This document shows, piece by piece, positions 7,770 through 14,896 of a stretch of 31,911 nucleotides of DNA. The DNA comes from JAKSCF01 sp028279945 (GTDB taxonomy: Bacteria > Bacillota > Clostridia > Peptostreptococcales > JAAYPU01). The notes under the pieces were generated by a model. The model was given only the letters and a program-made list of their open reading frames with translations, was not told the origin of the DNA and did no database searches. The first letter of the stretch is position 1. Every line of letters begins with the position of its first letter. Both the position numbers and the translations under genes were made by a program. The stretch covers positions 1 through 31,911 of the forward strand of contig JANQMT010000168.1 in the NCBI GenBank assembly GCA_028279945.1, given 5' to 3'.

Positions 7770-8090
7770 CTATATTTCTAACTTTTTAAGCATATCAATA
7801 TATTTTCCTACGATACCGATGTTAATATAGTACTCTGAAAAATTATCCTTTTTTCTAACATGAATGACGTCGGCATTGACCAGTTTTTTTACATGCTGAG
7901 ATATAGTAGACTGGGAATAGTCAAAAAACTCTACAAGATCTTTATTATGTACAGTTTCTCTTTGTGAATTGTTAATAAGAATATATTTTAATATTTTAAT
8001 CCTTACTGGGTGCGCTAGAGCATCTGAAATCTTGGCCGTTAAAACAATTTCACTTTCTTCATTATCAAAAACATCTTTTCTTATTCTCAT
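7770..8090 (-). CDS. ArsR-family transcriptional regulator
   Basis: A 106-aa winged-helix protein. KISDALAHPVRIKILKYIL opens the core, YSQSTISQHVKKLVNADVI is the recognition helix, and KKDNFSEYYINIG forms the wing. It has no cysteine, so it cannot use a thiolate metal site; His/Asp/Glu metal coordination or a non-metal signal is possible. The ATG at 8088-8090 follows AAAGAGGT. Its own promoter lies at 8137-8165, and the Met-rich gene follows in the same direction after 75 bp. A dyad before the Met-rich gene is a plausible target. Family is confident; ligand is unknown. Confidence 0.85.
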   Translation of the reverse strand: MRIRKDVFDNEESEIVLTAKISDALAHPVRIKILKYILINNSQRETVHNKDLVEFFDYSQSTISQHVKKLVNADVIHVRKKDNFSEYYINIGIVGKYIDMLKKLEI

Positions 8091-8136
8091 TTTGGTACCT
8101 CTTTTATAAAATCGTTTATTTTAGATTTACATTATT

Positions 8137-8165
8137 ACTATAAGATAAACTGATAAAAAGGTCAA
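8137..8165 (-). promoter_or_regulatory. Sigma-A-type promoter of the second ArsR gene
   Basis: On the minus strand, TTGACC (8160-8165) and TATAGT (8137-8142) are separated by 17 bp, one mismatch each from consensus, about 50 bp upstream of the ArsR ATG. Confidence 0.65.
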
Positions 8166-8193
8166 GATAATGAATATCATGGAGGGAAAGAAC

Positions 8194-8219
8194 GAGAAAT
8201 AGCGAAAAAGCTATTTCTC
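8194..8219 (-). terminator. Hairpin, possible terminator of the mini-protein gene
   Basis: GAGAAATAGC (8194-8203) pairs perfectly with GCTATTTCTC (8210-8219) over a 6-nt loop. On the minus strand it is followed by GTTCTTTCCC, a poor T-tract, so termination may be weak and read-through into the ArsR gene possible. Confidence 0.5.
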
Positions 8220-8255
8220 ATTGAAGTTAACCCAATCTCTTGCTTCCGACGCAGC

Positions 8256-8411
8256 TCAGTAATCTAATTCATTACAATTGTTGTTATTGTTGCTGCAATT
8301 TTCTTGTTTGTTATTACAGCTATCGCCTTGATTTTTCATATTTTTCATATTGGCCATTTTATACGCAGCATTTTGTTCCATTTTTACTTTCTTTTGTTTT
8401 TTATTTTTCAT
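8256..8411 (-). CDS. Asn/Lys-rich mini-protein of unknown function
   Basis: A 51-aa product starting at the ATG at 8409-8411, which has AAGGAGGG upstream at good spacing; a longer in-frame start 12 codons upstream lacks one. The N-terminal half is basic and Met/Lys-rich (KNKKQKKVKMEQNAAYKMAN). The C-terminal half is Asn-rich with three cysteines (SCNNKQENCSNNNNNC). No family is recognised. It is the first gene of the minus-strand group with the ArsR and Met-rich genes. Its composition recalls small spore or metal-binding proteins, but nothing in the sequence proves this. Confidence 0.6.
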   Translation of the reverse strand: MKNKKQKKVKMEQNAAYKMANMKNMKNQGDSCNNKQENCSNNNNNCNELDY

Positions 8412-8552
8412 GGTTGTAAATCCCTCCTTATTTTTTATTATTTTCAAACATAAAAAAAATATGATTGGTAAAATATTAATTAAGAACTTTTTTTTTTACT
8501 TTTTTTGGATTACATCATATAATAAGATTGATATTTAAGGAGGAAAGAATAA

Positions 8553-9236
8553 ATGTTGAAAGATAATAGAATTAGAATTATCGCGGGCCATTATGGAAGC
8601 GGAAAAACTGAATTTGCAGTGAATTATGCTTTAAAATTGAAACAAATAAAGCCTCAAGTGACCATCATAGATTTAGATATCATCAATCCCTATTTTAGAA
8701 GTCGAGAAAAAATTGATTTGTTTGAAGAGAAAGGAATCGAGTTGATTAGCAGTAGTTTTGGAAAAGCAATTACTGCGGATCTCCCTTCCTTGTCAGCTAA
8801 TATTTTTGGACCTCTTCAAAACAAAGAAAAAGAAGTGATTATGGATATAGGAGGAGACCCCGTAGGGATGAAGACACTTGCTCGATATCGATCTTACCTA
8901 AAACAAGGTGAATATGATTTATGGATCGTTATCAATGCCAATCGTCCTGAAACATCCGATTTTGAAAAAGCAAAATGGTATGCTGAAAGCATTCAGGAAG
9001 AAGCAAAAGTTTCGATTACAGGATTGATCAACAATACCCATATGCTGGAACATACGACCATAGACGATATAAAAAAAGGAAATGATCTAGTATCGCTTTT
9101 AAGCGATGAATTTGCAGTTCCGGTAAAATACATCAGCTGTATTCGAAAACTTGAAAAAGAAATCCCTAAAGAACTCAAAGGCGAAGTATTTCCTATCGGC
9201 ATGGTTATGCGGCAAAAATGGATGGACACCAAATAG
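8553..9236 (+). CDS. MinD/ParA-like P-loop ATPase
   Basis: A 227-aa cytosolic ATPase of the CobQ/MinD/ParA (SIMIBI) type. The Walker A motif is at residues 12-19 (GHYGSGKT), followed by the IIDLDIINPYFRSRE segment that in MinD-like proteins carries the switch aspartate, then EVIMDIGGDPVG (Walker B/switch II region) and VINANRP. The product is often annotated only as an ATP-binding protein; its partner is unknown. The start follows AAGGAGGAAAG. It is 52 bp upstream of the sigma-54 activator gene and probably co-transcribed with it; a TATAAT lies at about 8517-8522. Its link to cysteine metabolism is positional only. Confidence 0.8.
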   Translation: MLKDNRIRIIAGHYGSGKTEFAVNYALKLKQIKPQVTIIDLDIINPYFRSREKIDLFEEKGIELISSSFGKAITADLPSLSANIFGPLQNKEKEVIMDIGGDPVGMKTLARYRSYLKQGEYDLWIVINANRPETSDFEKAKWYAESIQEEAKVSITGLINNTHMLEHTTIDDIKKGNDLVSLLSDEFAVPVKYISCIRKLEKEIPKELKGEVFPIGMVMRQKWMDTK

Positions 9237-9288
9237 AAACATAAGCCAAATAGGGGAATGATTCACCATTGTTATAAGGAGGGTCAGC

Positions 9289-11127
9289 ATGTTAGGAAAT
9301 ACCACAGAAGTTTTTCCTATTATTGCCCAGAAAGTAGCTGAAGCTATTGAAGCAGTAATCGGTATAGATGTGACCATTATGAATAGTGATATGATTCGAA
9401 TCGCAGGGACTGGAATATATAAAGACAAAATAGGAATCAAAATTGAAAATAATACAGCTTTTGGATACTGCTTAAAAACAGGCAACTATTATGTTGTTGA
9501 AAAAGCAAGAGAAAGTGCTATTTGTAAGCTGTGTGAGAGAATCCATGACTGTGAAGAGAAAGCAGAAATATGTATGCCAATCAAAAGAAGCGACATACCC
9601 GTGGGTGTAATTGGTGTTATTGCTTTTAATGATAGCCAAAGAGATAAGATTGTAAAAAATAAACAAAAATACGTTAATTATATTCAGAAAATGGCAGAAT
9701 TATTAGAAGCAAAGTTTTATGAAGTCCTTATCTCAAAAGAAAACCATTTATTATCTTTAAGATTAAATAATATACTCAATGCAATGGAAGATGCATTATT
9801 AGTATTCAATAATGGGGGAAAAGTTTTATATAAAAACCATACACTGATGAAGCTGCTATCTGAACTTGGTATCTCTAATGAAACAGACTTTCTCAGACAC
9901 TTGTGGCATGAACTTAAGCAAAAGAAAATGTATAAGACGGTCATAGAAAATAAAGAAATTCATATTAAGTTTAATGACCAAACCTATACACTCATTGCAT
10001 CTGTTTTTTTAATGAGTGATATCAATAATGAATTCATAGTAAAATTACAGGAAATCGCCAAGTTTGAAAAGAAAATTATAAAATACACGCAACAATACCA
10101 AGTAAGCGTTAATTTCGATAGTATTTTAAGTGTTTCAGAGAATATGATTGATGTTAAGGAAACAGCGAGAAAAGCATCTGAACTGGATTCCAATGTATTG
10201 ATATATGGTGAGAGTGGTACAGGAAAAGAACTTTTTGCGCGAGCTATACATAATGAAAGTAAAAGAAAAGACAATGCTTTTATCCCAATCAATTGTGGGG
10301 CAATACCCGATGAATTACTTGAAAGTGAATTGTTCGGGCACGAAAAAGGTGCTTTTACGGGTGCCATTAATACTAAGATCGGTAAATTTGAAGTTGCAGA
10401 CGGCGGGACCATTTTCCTTGATGAAATTAGTGAAATGCCTTTTGCTCTGCAAGTTAAATTACTGAGAGTCCTTCAAGAAAAAGAGATTTGCAGAATAGGC
10501 AGTAATGAAACGAAAAAGATAGATATTCGTATTATTGCTGCTACAAATGCAAATTTACTCATGCGAATATATGAAGGGTCATTTAGAGAAGATTTGTACT
10601 ATCGATTAAATATTATTCCTGTGCATATTCCGCCTTTGAGGGAAAGGCATCAGGATATTATGTATTTATCTGATTTTTATATCCATCAGTATAACCAACG
10701 ATTTAATAAAAAAATAAAAAAATTATCAAAAAAATCAGAGGAAATATTTATAAAATACCAATGGCCAGGTAATGTAAGAGAATTACAGAATGTATTAGAA
10801 TATGCGGCAAATTTTGAAGTGGGTGAGGAAATTAATGAGGATTTAATCCATAAAAGAATCACAGGGTATATGAAACAATCAAAAGAAAATCCATATGTAT
10901 TCAATAATCAGTTAGATTCTACGAATAACACGTTGTCAGAGGATATGAATTCAATGGAAAAAGAACTTATAGCAAAAAAAATGGATGAATATAAAGATTT
11001 AAAACATAAAGATATCGTAAAAAATGTTTGTAAAGACTTAAACATAAGTAGAACCACATTCTATCGAAGACTAAAAAAATATGATTTATGTATCAAAGCT
11101 GAAACAGTTCCAGATATGAAACAATAA
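9289..11127 (+). CDS. Sigma-54-dependent enhancer-binding regulator with N-terminal Cys-rich sensory domain
   Basis: A 612-aa activator. Residues 1-145 form a GAF-like sensor containing C79-x2-C82-x5-C88-x6-C95, a candidate metal, Fe-S or thiol-sensing motif. Residues about 150-255 resemble a PAS domain. The AAA+ domain follows: Walker A GESGTGKE at 307-314, the sigma-54 contact loop GAFTGA at 354-359, GGTIFLDEISEMP near 375, and FREDLYYRLN. The C-terminal Fis-type helix-turn-helix is near 585-600 (NISRTTFYRRLKKY). The start has AAGGAGGG upstream. Just downstream lie a large palindrome, a terminator and a -24/-12 promoter in front of a cysteine desulfidase gene, the likely target. From memory, an analogous regulator-desulfidase pair (CdsR/CdsB) is described in Clostridioides difficile. 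Confidence 0.93.
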   Translation: MLGNTTEVFPIIAQKVAEAIEAVIGIDVTIMNSDMIRIAGTGIYKDKIGIKIENNTAFGYCLKTGNYYVVEKARESAICKLCERIHDCEEKAEICMPIKRSDIPVGVIGVIAFNDSQRDKIVKNKQKYVNYIQKMAELLEAKFYEVLISKENHLLSLRLNNILNAMEDALLVFNNGGKVLYKNHTLMKLLSELGISNETDFLRHLWHELKQKKMYKTVIENKEIHIKFNDQTYTLIASVFLMSDINNEFIVKLQEIAKFEKKIIKYTQQYQVSVNFDSILSVSENMIDVKETARKASELDSNVLIYGESGTGKELFARAIHNESKRKDNAFIPINCGAIPDELLESELFGHEKGAFTGAINTKIGKFEVADGGTIFLDEISEMPFALQVKLLRVLQEKEICRIGSNETKKIDIRIIAATNANLLMRIYEGSFREDLYYRLNIIPVHIPPLRERHQDIMYLSDFYIHQYNQRFNKKIKKLSKKSEEIFIKYQWPGNVRELQNVLEYAANFEVGEEINEDLIHKRITGYMKQSKENPYVFNNQLDSTNNTLSEDMNSMEKELIAKKMDEYKDLKHKDIVKNVCKDLNISRTTFYRRLKKYDLCIKAETVPDMKQ

Positions 11128-11145
11128 TTTGTTTCATATCTGGAA
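11108..11145. promoter_or_regulatory. Perfect 17-bp-arm palindrome, candidate activator binding site
   Basis: TTCCAGATATGAAACAA (11108-11124) and its exact complement (11129-11145) flank a 4-nt centre containing the stop codon of the sigma-54 activator gene. No T-run follows, so it is a poor terminator, and a better one lies at 11249. It is centred about 190 bp upstream of the expected start of the sigma-54 promoter, a distance typical of enhancer-binding-protein sites. An mRNA 3'-end hairpin is the alternative. Confidence 0.55.
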
Positions 11146-11248
11146 TCGGTATTGTTATAAAGAAAATAGAAATACAATATTTTAATTATTATTAGGGTTT
11201 AAAAAGCAATGTTAAATTAGAAAACTTCAAGAATTACCAAGGCTGTCA

Positions 11249-11276
11249 GGCGCATTAAAGCATGTGTCTTTTTTAT
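11249..11276 (+). terminator. Rho-independent terminator after the sigma-54 activator gene
   Basis: GGCGCAT (11249-11255) pairs with ATGTGTC (11262-11268), including two G-T pairs, over a 6-nt loop, followed by TTTTTTATT. It separates the activator transcript from the sigma-54 promoter about 25 bp downstream. Confidence 0.65.
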
Positions 11277-11297
11277 TGCAAAAAAAATGAATGAATG

Positions 11298-11314
11298 TTG
11301 GCATATTACTTGCT
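11298..11314 (+). promoter_or_regulatory. Sigma-54 (-24/-12) promoter of the cysteine desulfidase gene
   Basis: TTGGCATATTACTTGCT carries the -24 GG (11300-11301) and -12 GC (11312-11313) at the required spacing, matching the YTGGCAC-N5-TTGCW consensus except for T in place of C after TTGGCA. It lies 70 bp upstream of the desulfidase ATG and directly downstream of a sigma-54 activator gene. Confidence 0.82.
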
Positions 11315-11384
11315 CTTTAACACATTGAGAAGAAATAAAGAATGTTTTCAAAGAAATTTAAATAGAAAGAGGAAAAATGAAGAG

Positions 11385-12677
11385 ATGAATTATTGTGAGT
11401 TATTAGAAATTTTAAGAAAAGAAATAGTGCCGGCTACCGGCTGTACAGAGCCAATAGCAGTTGCTTACGCAGCATCTATAGCAGGTGAAAAGATAGATGA
11501 TATTTCCCGCATCGAAAAAGTAGAAGTATGTGTAGATGCAGCCTTGTTTAAAAATGGTCTAAGAGTTGGGATACCAGGTATAAAAGAAAGAGGATTAATA
11601 ATAGCAGCCGCATTAGGACTAATTATTGCTGAGCCTAAAAGGGAACTTAGGATATTAGAAACCATTACGCCTTCGGAAAGTGAAAGAGCAGAAGCCCTTG
11701 TACAGAGAGATAATATTTATGTCAGCATTAAGGGGAACTGTAACAGATTATTTATAGAAATCTTTGTAACCTTGAAAGATGGTAAAAAAATTAAAGTCGT
11801 AGCCATTGACAGGCACAAAAACATTGTTAAGGCGGAAGAAGGCTATAACCTACAGCATGAGGATTTGCTTGAGTCCCAAGTAGAAGAGAATAAGAAAAAA
11901 ATTCAGAAATATGATTTAAAAGCGCTATTAGATTTTTGTGATCACGTTCCCATTGAAGACATAGCTTTTCTCCAAGAGGGTATTGATAAGAACATGAGGC
12001 TGGCAGAAGAAGGATTATCATATGAAAATGGTATTGGAGAAGCATATAGACAAATCATAGATGAAGGCATAATAAACAATCATATGGTGACAAGAGCCGA
12101 AATGCTCTGCTCGGCTGCTTCTGAAGCCAGAATGTCAGGCTCAAAGCTGCCTGCAATGAGCAGTGCCGGTAGTGGTAATCACGGTATAACCGTATTCTTA
12201 ACCATAGCCGGCGTGGCAGAAACATCAGAAGTTAGCGAAGAAACAAGATTAAGAGCTTTAGCTTTTAGCAATCTTGTTACGGTATATATAAAATCTTTTA
12301 CAGGTACATTGTCAGCTATGTGTGGCTGCGGCGTAGCAGCAGGCATCGGGGCCAGTGCGGGGGTCTCATATATGATGGGAGCCACAGAGGAACAAATCTT
12401 TAAAGGTATGCAAAATATGGTGGGAAGCATTACAGGGCTCATATGTGATGGTGGAAAAGAAGGGTGTGCTTACAAACTGGCACTTTCTGCAGGATGGGCG
12501 GTTAAAGCGGCTTTACTTGCACAAAAAGGTGTATCGGTTCATGAGAACAATGGGATATTATCTGCTGATTTTAAAGAACTGTTTGAGAACTTAGGATATC
12601 TATGTAATTCAGGAATGGCAGATGCAAATAATTCGATATTAAACATTATGGGAAAACAAACGAAAAAAGCGATATAA
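11385..12677 (+). CDS. L-cysteine desulfidase (UPF0597/CyuA-CdsB family)
   Basis: A 430-aa [4Fe-4S] enzyme expected to split L-cysteine to sulfide, ammonia and pyruvate. Conserved blocks: PATGCTEPIAVAYAAS near the N-terminus (Cys20), PGIKERG, MSGSKLPAMSSAGSGNHGIT, MCGCGVAAG (Cys313, Cys315) and CDGGKEGC (Cys354, Cys361). The later cysteines are the likely cluster ligands. I place the start at 11385 (MNYCELLEILR), with AAGAGG about 11 bases upstream. An in-frame ATG at 11295 would add 30 non-conserved residues, but those codons contain the sigma-54 promoter itself. It is a single gene bounded by terminators and probably induced by the adjacent activator when cysteine is plentiful. Confidence 0.9.
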   Translation: MNYCELLEILRKEIVPATGCTEPIAVAYAASIAGEKIDDISRIEKVEVCVDAALFKNGLRVGIPGIKERGLIIAAALGLIIAEPKRELRILETITPSESERAEALVQRDNIYVSIKGNCNRLFIEIFVTLKDGKKIKVVAIDRHKNIVKAEEGYNLQHEDLLESQVEENKKKIQKYDLKALLDFCDHVPIEDIAFLQEGIDKNMRLAEEGLSYENGIGEAYRQIIDEGIINNHMVTRAEMLCSAASEARMSGSKLPAMSSAGSGNHGITVFLTIAGVAETSEVSEETRLRALAFSNLVTVYIKSFTGTLSAMCGCGVAAGIGASAGVSYMMGATEEQIFKGMQNMVGSITGLICDGGKEGCAYKLALSAGWAVKAALLAQKGVSVHENNGILSADFKELFENLGYLCNSGMADANNSILNIMGKQTKKAI

Positions 12678-12724
12678 TTTAAAATACTTAGAAGAAAGTT
12701 AATGTTATCCTTATTGAATCTGAT

Positions 12725-12756
12725 AAAACTTGGGCGTTGAAATCCCAAGTTTTTAA
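12725..12756 (+). terminator. Terminator of the cysteine desulfidase gene
   Basis: AAAACTTGGG (12725-12734) and CCCAAGTTTT (12744-12753) form a perfect 10-bp stem with a 9-nt loop, ending in a T-run. Confidence 0.85.
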
Positions 12757-12779
12757 TTTTGAGAAATATAAGAAATATA

Positions 12780-12819
12780 TTGACATTTTAAATAGTAACT
12801 ACTATAATAACTACTAAAT
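12780..12819 (+). promoter_or_regulatory. Consensus promoter of azlCD with tandem 12-mers over the -10
   Basis: TTGACA (12780-12785) and TATAAT (12803-12808) are both exact with a 17-bp spacer. Two tandem 12-mers, TAACTACTATAA (12796-12807) and TAACTACTAAAT (12808-12819), cover the -10 region, a good position for a repressor. Such a strong promoter would normally be kept in check. Confidence 0.8.
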
Positions 12820-12857
12820 AATACATAAGGAAATATAGCATCACGCTAGGAGGTGGG

Positions 12858-13559
12858 ATGATGAATAAAACTCATCAAGGACTTAAAACAGGAATAATAG
12901 ATGCCTTCCCAATAATCATTGGATTTGTGCCTATTGCCATGACTTTTGGTGTCTTAGCAAAAAATAATGATATTTCAATGATGAACTGCTTTTTATTTTC
13001 TGCTATTGTATTTGCAGGTGCCAGCCAATTTATTGCTATCAACATTTTAGCTGCAGGCGCAGGTGCCTGGGAGATGGTATTGACAACATTATTGGTTAAC
13101 TTTAGGCACTTTCTCATGAGTGCATCTCTTGCAACCAAAATGACACCCGAGATGAAAAGCTGGCGTCCATTAATAGCTTTTGGCGTAACGGATGAGGTTT
13201 TTTCAATCATGTCTTTTAAAAAAGTGGATTTAACAAAAGAGTATATTTTAACCTTAGAATATACTGCATATATCGCTTGGGTAGGTGGGACAATATTGGG
13301 ATACCTGGTGGGAGGTGTTCTGCCGGAACTACTAAAAGTAAGTATGGGAATAGGATTATATGCTATGTTTGTAGCTATATTAGTACCGGAGATGAAGAAA
13401 TCAAAAAAAGTTGTTGTGCTCACACTTACATCTGCATGGATTAATACTTTACTGGTTAAATTTCTATCCATGCCTCAAGGCTGGAGCATTGTCTTATCTA
13501 TTATTTTGACATCTTGTTTGGGCATATGCCGGTTCAAGGAGGAAGCTAAAAATGAATGA
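12858..13559 (+). CDS. azlC: AzlC-family branched-chain amino acid exporter, large subunit
   Basis: A 233-aa integral membrane protein with several hydrophobic helices. It has AzlC signatures: GFVPIAMTFGVLAKN, SAIVFAGASQFIAIN, LLVNFRHFLMSASLA and GVTDEVFSI. AzlC pairs with AzlD to export branched-chain amino acids or analogues in Bacillus; the substrate here is inferred. Two adjacent ATGs follow AGGAGG. The second (12861) has the better 7-nt spacing, so the protein may be one Met shorter. Its last 8 bases overlap azlD. Confidence 0.93.
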   Translation: MMNKTHQGLKTGIIDAFPIIIGFVPIAMTFGVLAKNNDISMMNCFLFSAIVFAGASQFIAINILAAGAGAWEMVLTTLLVNFRHFLMSASLATKMTPEMKSWRPLIAFGVTDEVFSIMSFKKVDLTKEYILTLEYTAYIAWVGGTILGYLVGGVLPELLKVSMGIGLYAMFVAILVPEMKKSKKVVVLTLTSAWINTLLVKFLSMPQGWSIVLSIILTSCLGICRFKEEAKNE

Positions 13560-13857
13560 TCAACTTTGGGTAACTATTGTGGGTATGATGTTGGTTACCT
13601 TTATACCAAGGCTGGTACCATTCTTAATGGTCTCGGAAAGACAGTTACCACCAAAGCTACAACAATTTTTAGAATATATCCCTTATACGGCGTTAGGGGC
13701 ATTGGTGATACCAGGGGTATTTAACGCTATTCCCGGTATGCCGGCAGTTTCCATTGCAGGTATTGGATTTGCTTTTTTTTACGGATGGTATAAAGGCGGG
13801 TTAATTATCCCCGTATTGGGATCAATATTAATTGTATTTCTAATACTTCTAATATAG
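13552..13857 (+). CDS. azlD: AzlD-family small subunit
   Basis: A 101-aa membrane protein with three to four hydrophobic segments, typical AzlD size. Motifs include FIPRLVPFLMVSERQLPP, FLEYIPYTALGALVIPGVF and the C-terminal GLIIPVLGSI. It overlaps azlC by 8 bases with an AGGAGG site inside the azlC 3' end, showing co-translation. It forms the exporter with AzlC. Confidence 0.92.
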   Translation: MNDQLWVTIVGMMLVTFIPRLVPFLMVSERQLPPKLQQFLEYIPYTALGALVIPGVFNAIPGMPAVSIAGIGFAFFYGWYKGGLIIPVLGSILIVFLILLI

Positions 13858-13923
13858 CTCATAATTATAAGATATTTCTTAAAGCCATAATAAGGCTTTA
13901 ACCGTGAAGATGAAGGAGAAAAC

Positions 13924-14757
13924 ATGAACCAAGATAATCGCATTATTGAAGACATGAAAAAATTAGGCTTAAGTGAATATGAAATAAAAGCATATCTAAG
14001 CTTGCTTCAAATATATCCTGTTAACGGCTATGCACTCAGTAAGAATTCTAGCATTCCAAGATCAAGGATATATGAAATACTGGACAGCTTAAAAAAGAAA
14101 CAAATCGTTTTTGAAGAAACAGTGGAGGGTACAACACTTTATCATCCCATTAATCCTAAAGTTTTAATCAATAAATACAAAGACGATTTTCAAAATGTAT
14201 TGAGTCATGTGGATGAATATACAAATCAGTTATATCAAGTAAAAGAAAACGACAATAAATTAATTGTTTTAAAAGGAAGAAATAAAATCATTGATTTTGC
14301 CAATACATTAATTTCTAAAGCCAATAAAAGAATAGCTCTTTCTATATGGCATGAAGAAATACAAGACATTTCAGAAGCATTAGATAAAGCTCTAAGTCGA
14401 GGGGTTATATTAAGAGGGGTATATTTTGGACACACCAATCCTTATGAGGATTTAGTTGCTCACAGAAGAATAGAACGATATTTATCTGAAAAAAATGAGC
14501 GATATTTCACCATGACCATAGATGGGGAAGATGTTATGTCAGGTATTGTTTCAAGAGGTGCAGACAGTCAAGTCACATGGACGAAAGATATAGGATTTAT
14601 AGAGTTAAGTGAGGATTATATTGCACATGATTTAATGATCAACCAGTACTCCAAACAATTGACCTCAAATCAAAAAAAAGAATTTGAAGATTTTTCAGAT
14701 AGAATAAGAAAAGACTATTTTGGATTTACTGAAGAAGAATTTAAAACCTTTAAGTAA
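13924..14757 (+). CDS. TrmB-family transcriptional regulator
   Basis: A 277-aa regulator. The N-terminal winged helix (residues about 10-75) carries LGLSEYEIKAYLSLLQ and SIPRSRIYEILDSLKKKQIV, characteristic of TrmB/SgrR-type HTH domains. A short coiled-coil linker follows, then a C-terminal phospholipase D-like TrmB effector domain (IALSIWHEEIQD, GVILRGVYFGH). The family often senses sugars or other small metabolites. It is 66 bp downstream of azlD with a weak hairpin (13880-13900) between and AAGGAG before the ATG, so co-transcription with azlCD is plausible; it may regulate that operon. The ligand is unknown. Confidence 0.88.
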   Translation: MNQDNRIIEDMKKLGLSEYEIKAYLSLLQIYPVNGYALSKNSSIPRSRIYEILDSLKKKQIVFEETVEGTTLYHPINPKVLINKYKDDFQNVLSHVDEYTNQLYQVKENDNKLIVLKGRNKIIDFANTLISKANKRIALSIWHEEIQDISEALDKALSRGVILRGVYFGHTNPYEDLVAHRRIERYLSEKNERYFTMTIDGEDVMSGIVSRGADSQVTWTKDIGFIELSEDYIAHDLMINQYSKQLTSNQKKEFEDFSDRIRKDYFGFTEEEFKTFK

Positions 14758-14769
14758 CATATTTTCATT

Positions 14770-14794
14770 AATTAGTTGACTTAGTCAACTAATT
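14770..14794. promoter_or_regulatory. 11-bp-arm palindrome, possible operator or 3' hairpin
   Basis: AATTAGTTGAC (14770-14780) and GTCAACTAATT (14784-14794) are perfectly inverted around TTA. It starts 13 bp after the TrmB-type gene and has no T-run, so terminator function is doubtful. AGTTGAC-N3-GTCAACT dyads are common targets of MarR-type regulators. It could control the next gene. Confidence 0.5.
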
Positions 14795-14896
14795 GTCGTA
14801 TGATTAAATTGATAAGAGTATCCCACTAGGATTCTAAATAGACCTTTAAATGTCTATACGTTTTATCTAGTTTTTAATTATGAGAGGGGTAGCATT

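Noticed and set aside
5371..8411. Azole/thiazole (TOMM) RiPP cluster built on YcaO
   Set aside because: The YcaO resembles the E. coli stand-alone type; no dehydrogenase, E1-like partner, TfuA, protease, exporter or leader-core precursor is co-directional. The Met-rich and Asn-rich genes are convergent and behind a strong terminator.
11108..11145. Terminator reading of the large palindrome after the sigma-54 activator
   Set aside because: No T-run follows and a better terminator is present 100 bp downstream, so I treat it as a protein-binding or hairpin element.
12478..12493. Second sigma-54-like site TGGCACTTTCTGCAG
   Set aside because: The GG-to-GC spacing is one base short and the site lies inside the desulfidase coding sequence.
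12875..13471. 198-codon minus-strand frame opposite azlC
   Set aside because: It is antisense to a clear membrane protein gene, without ribosome site or family features.
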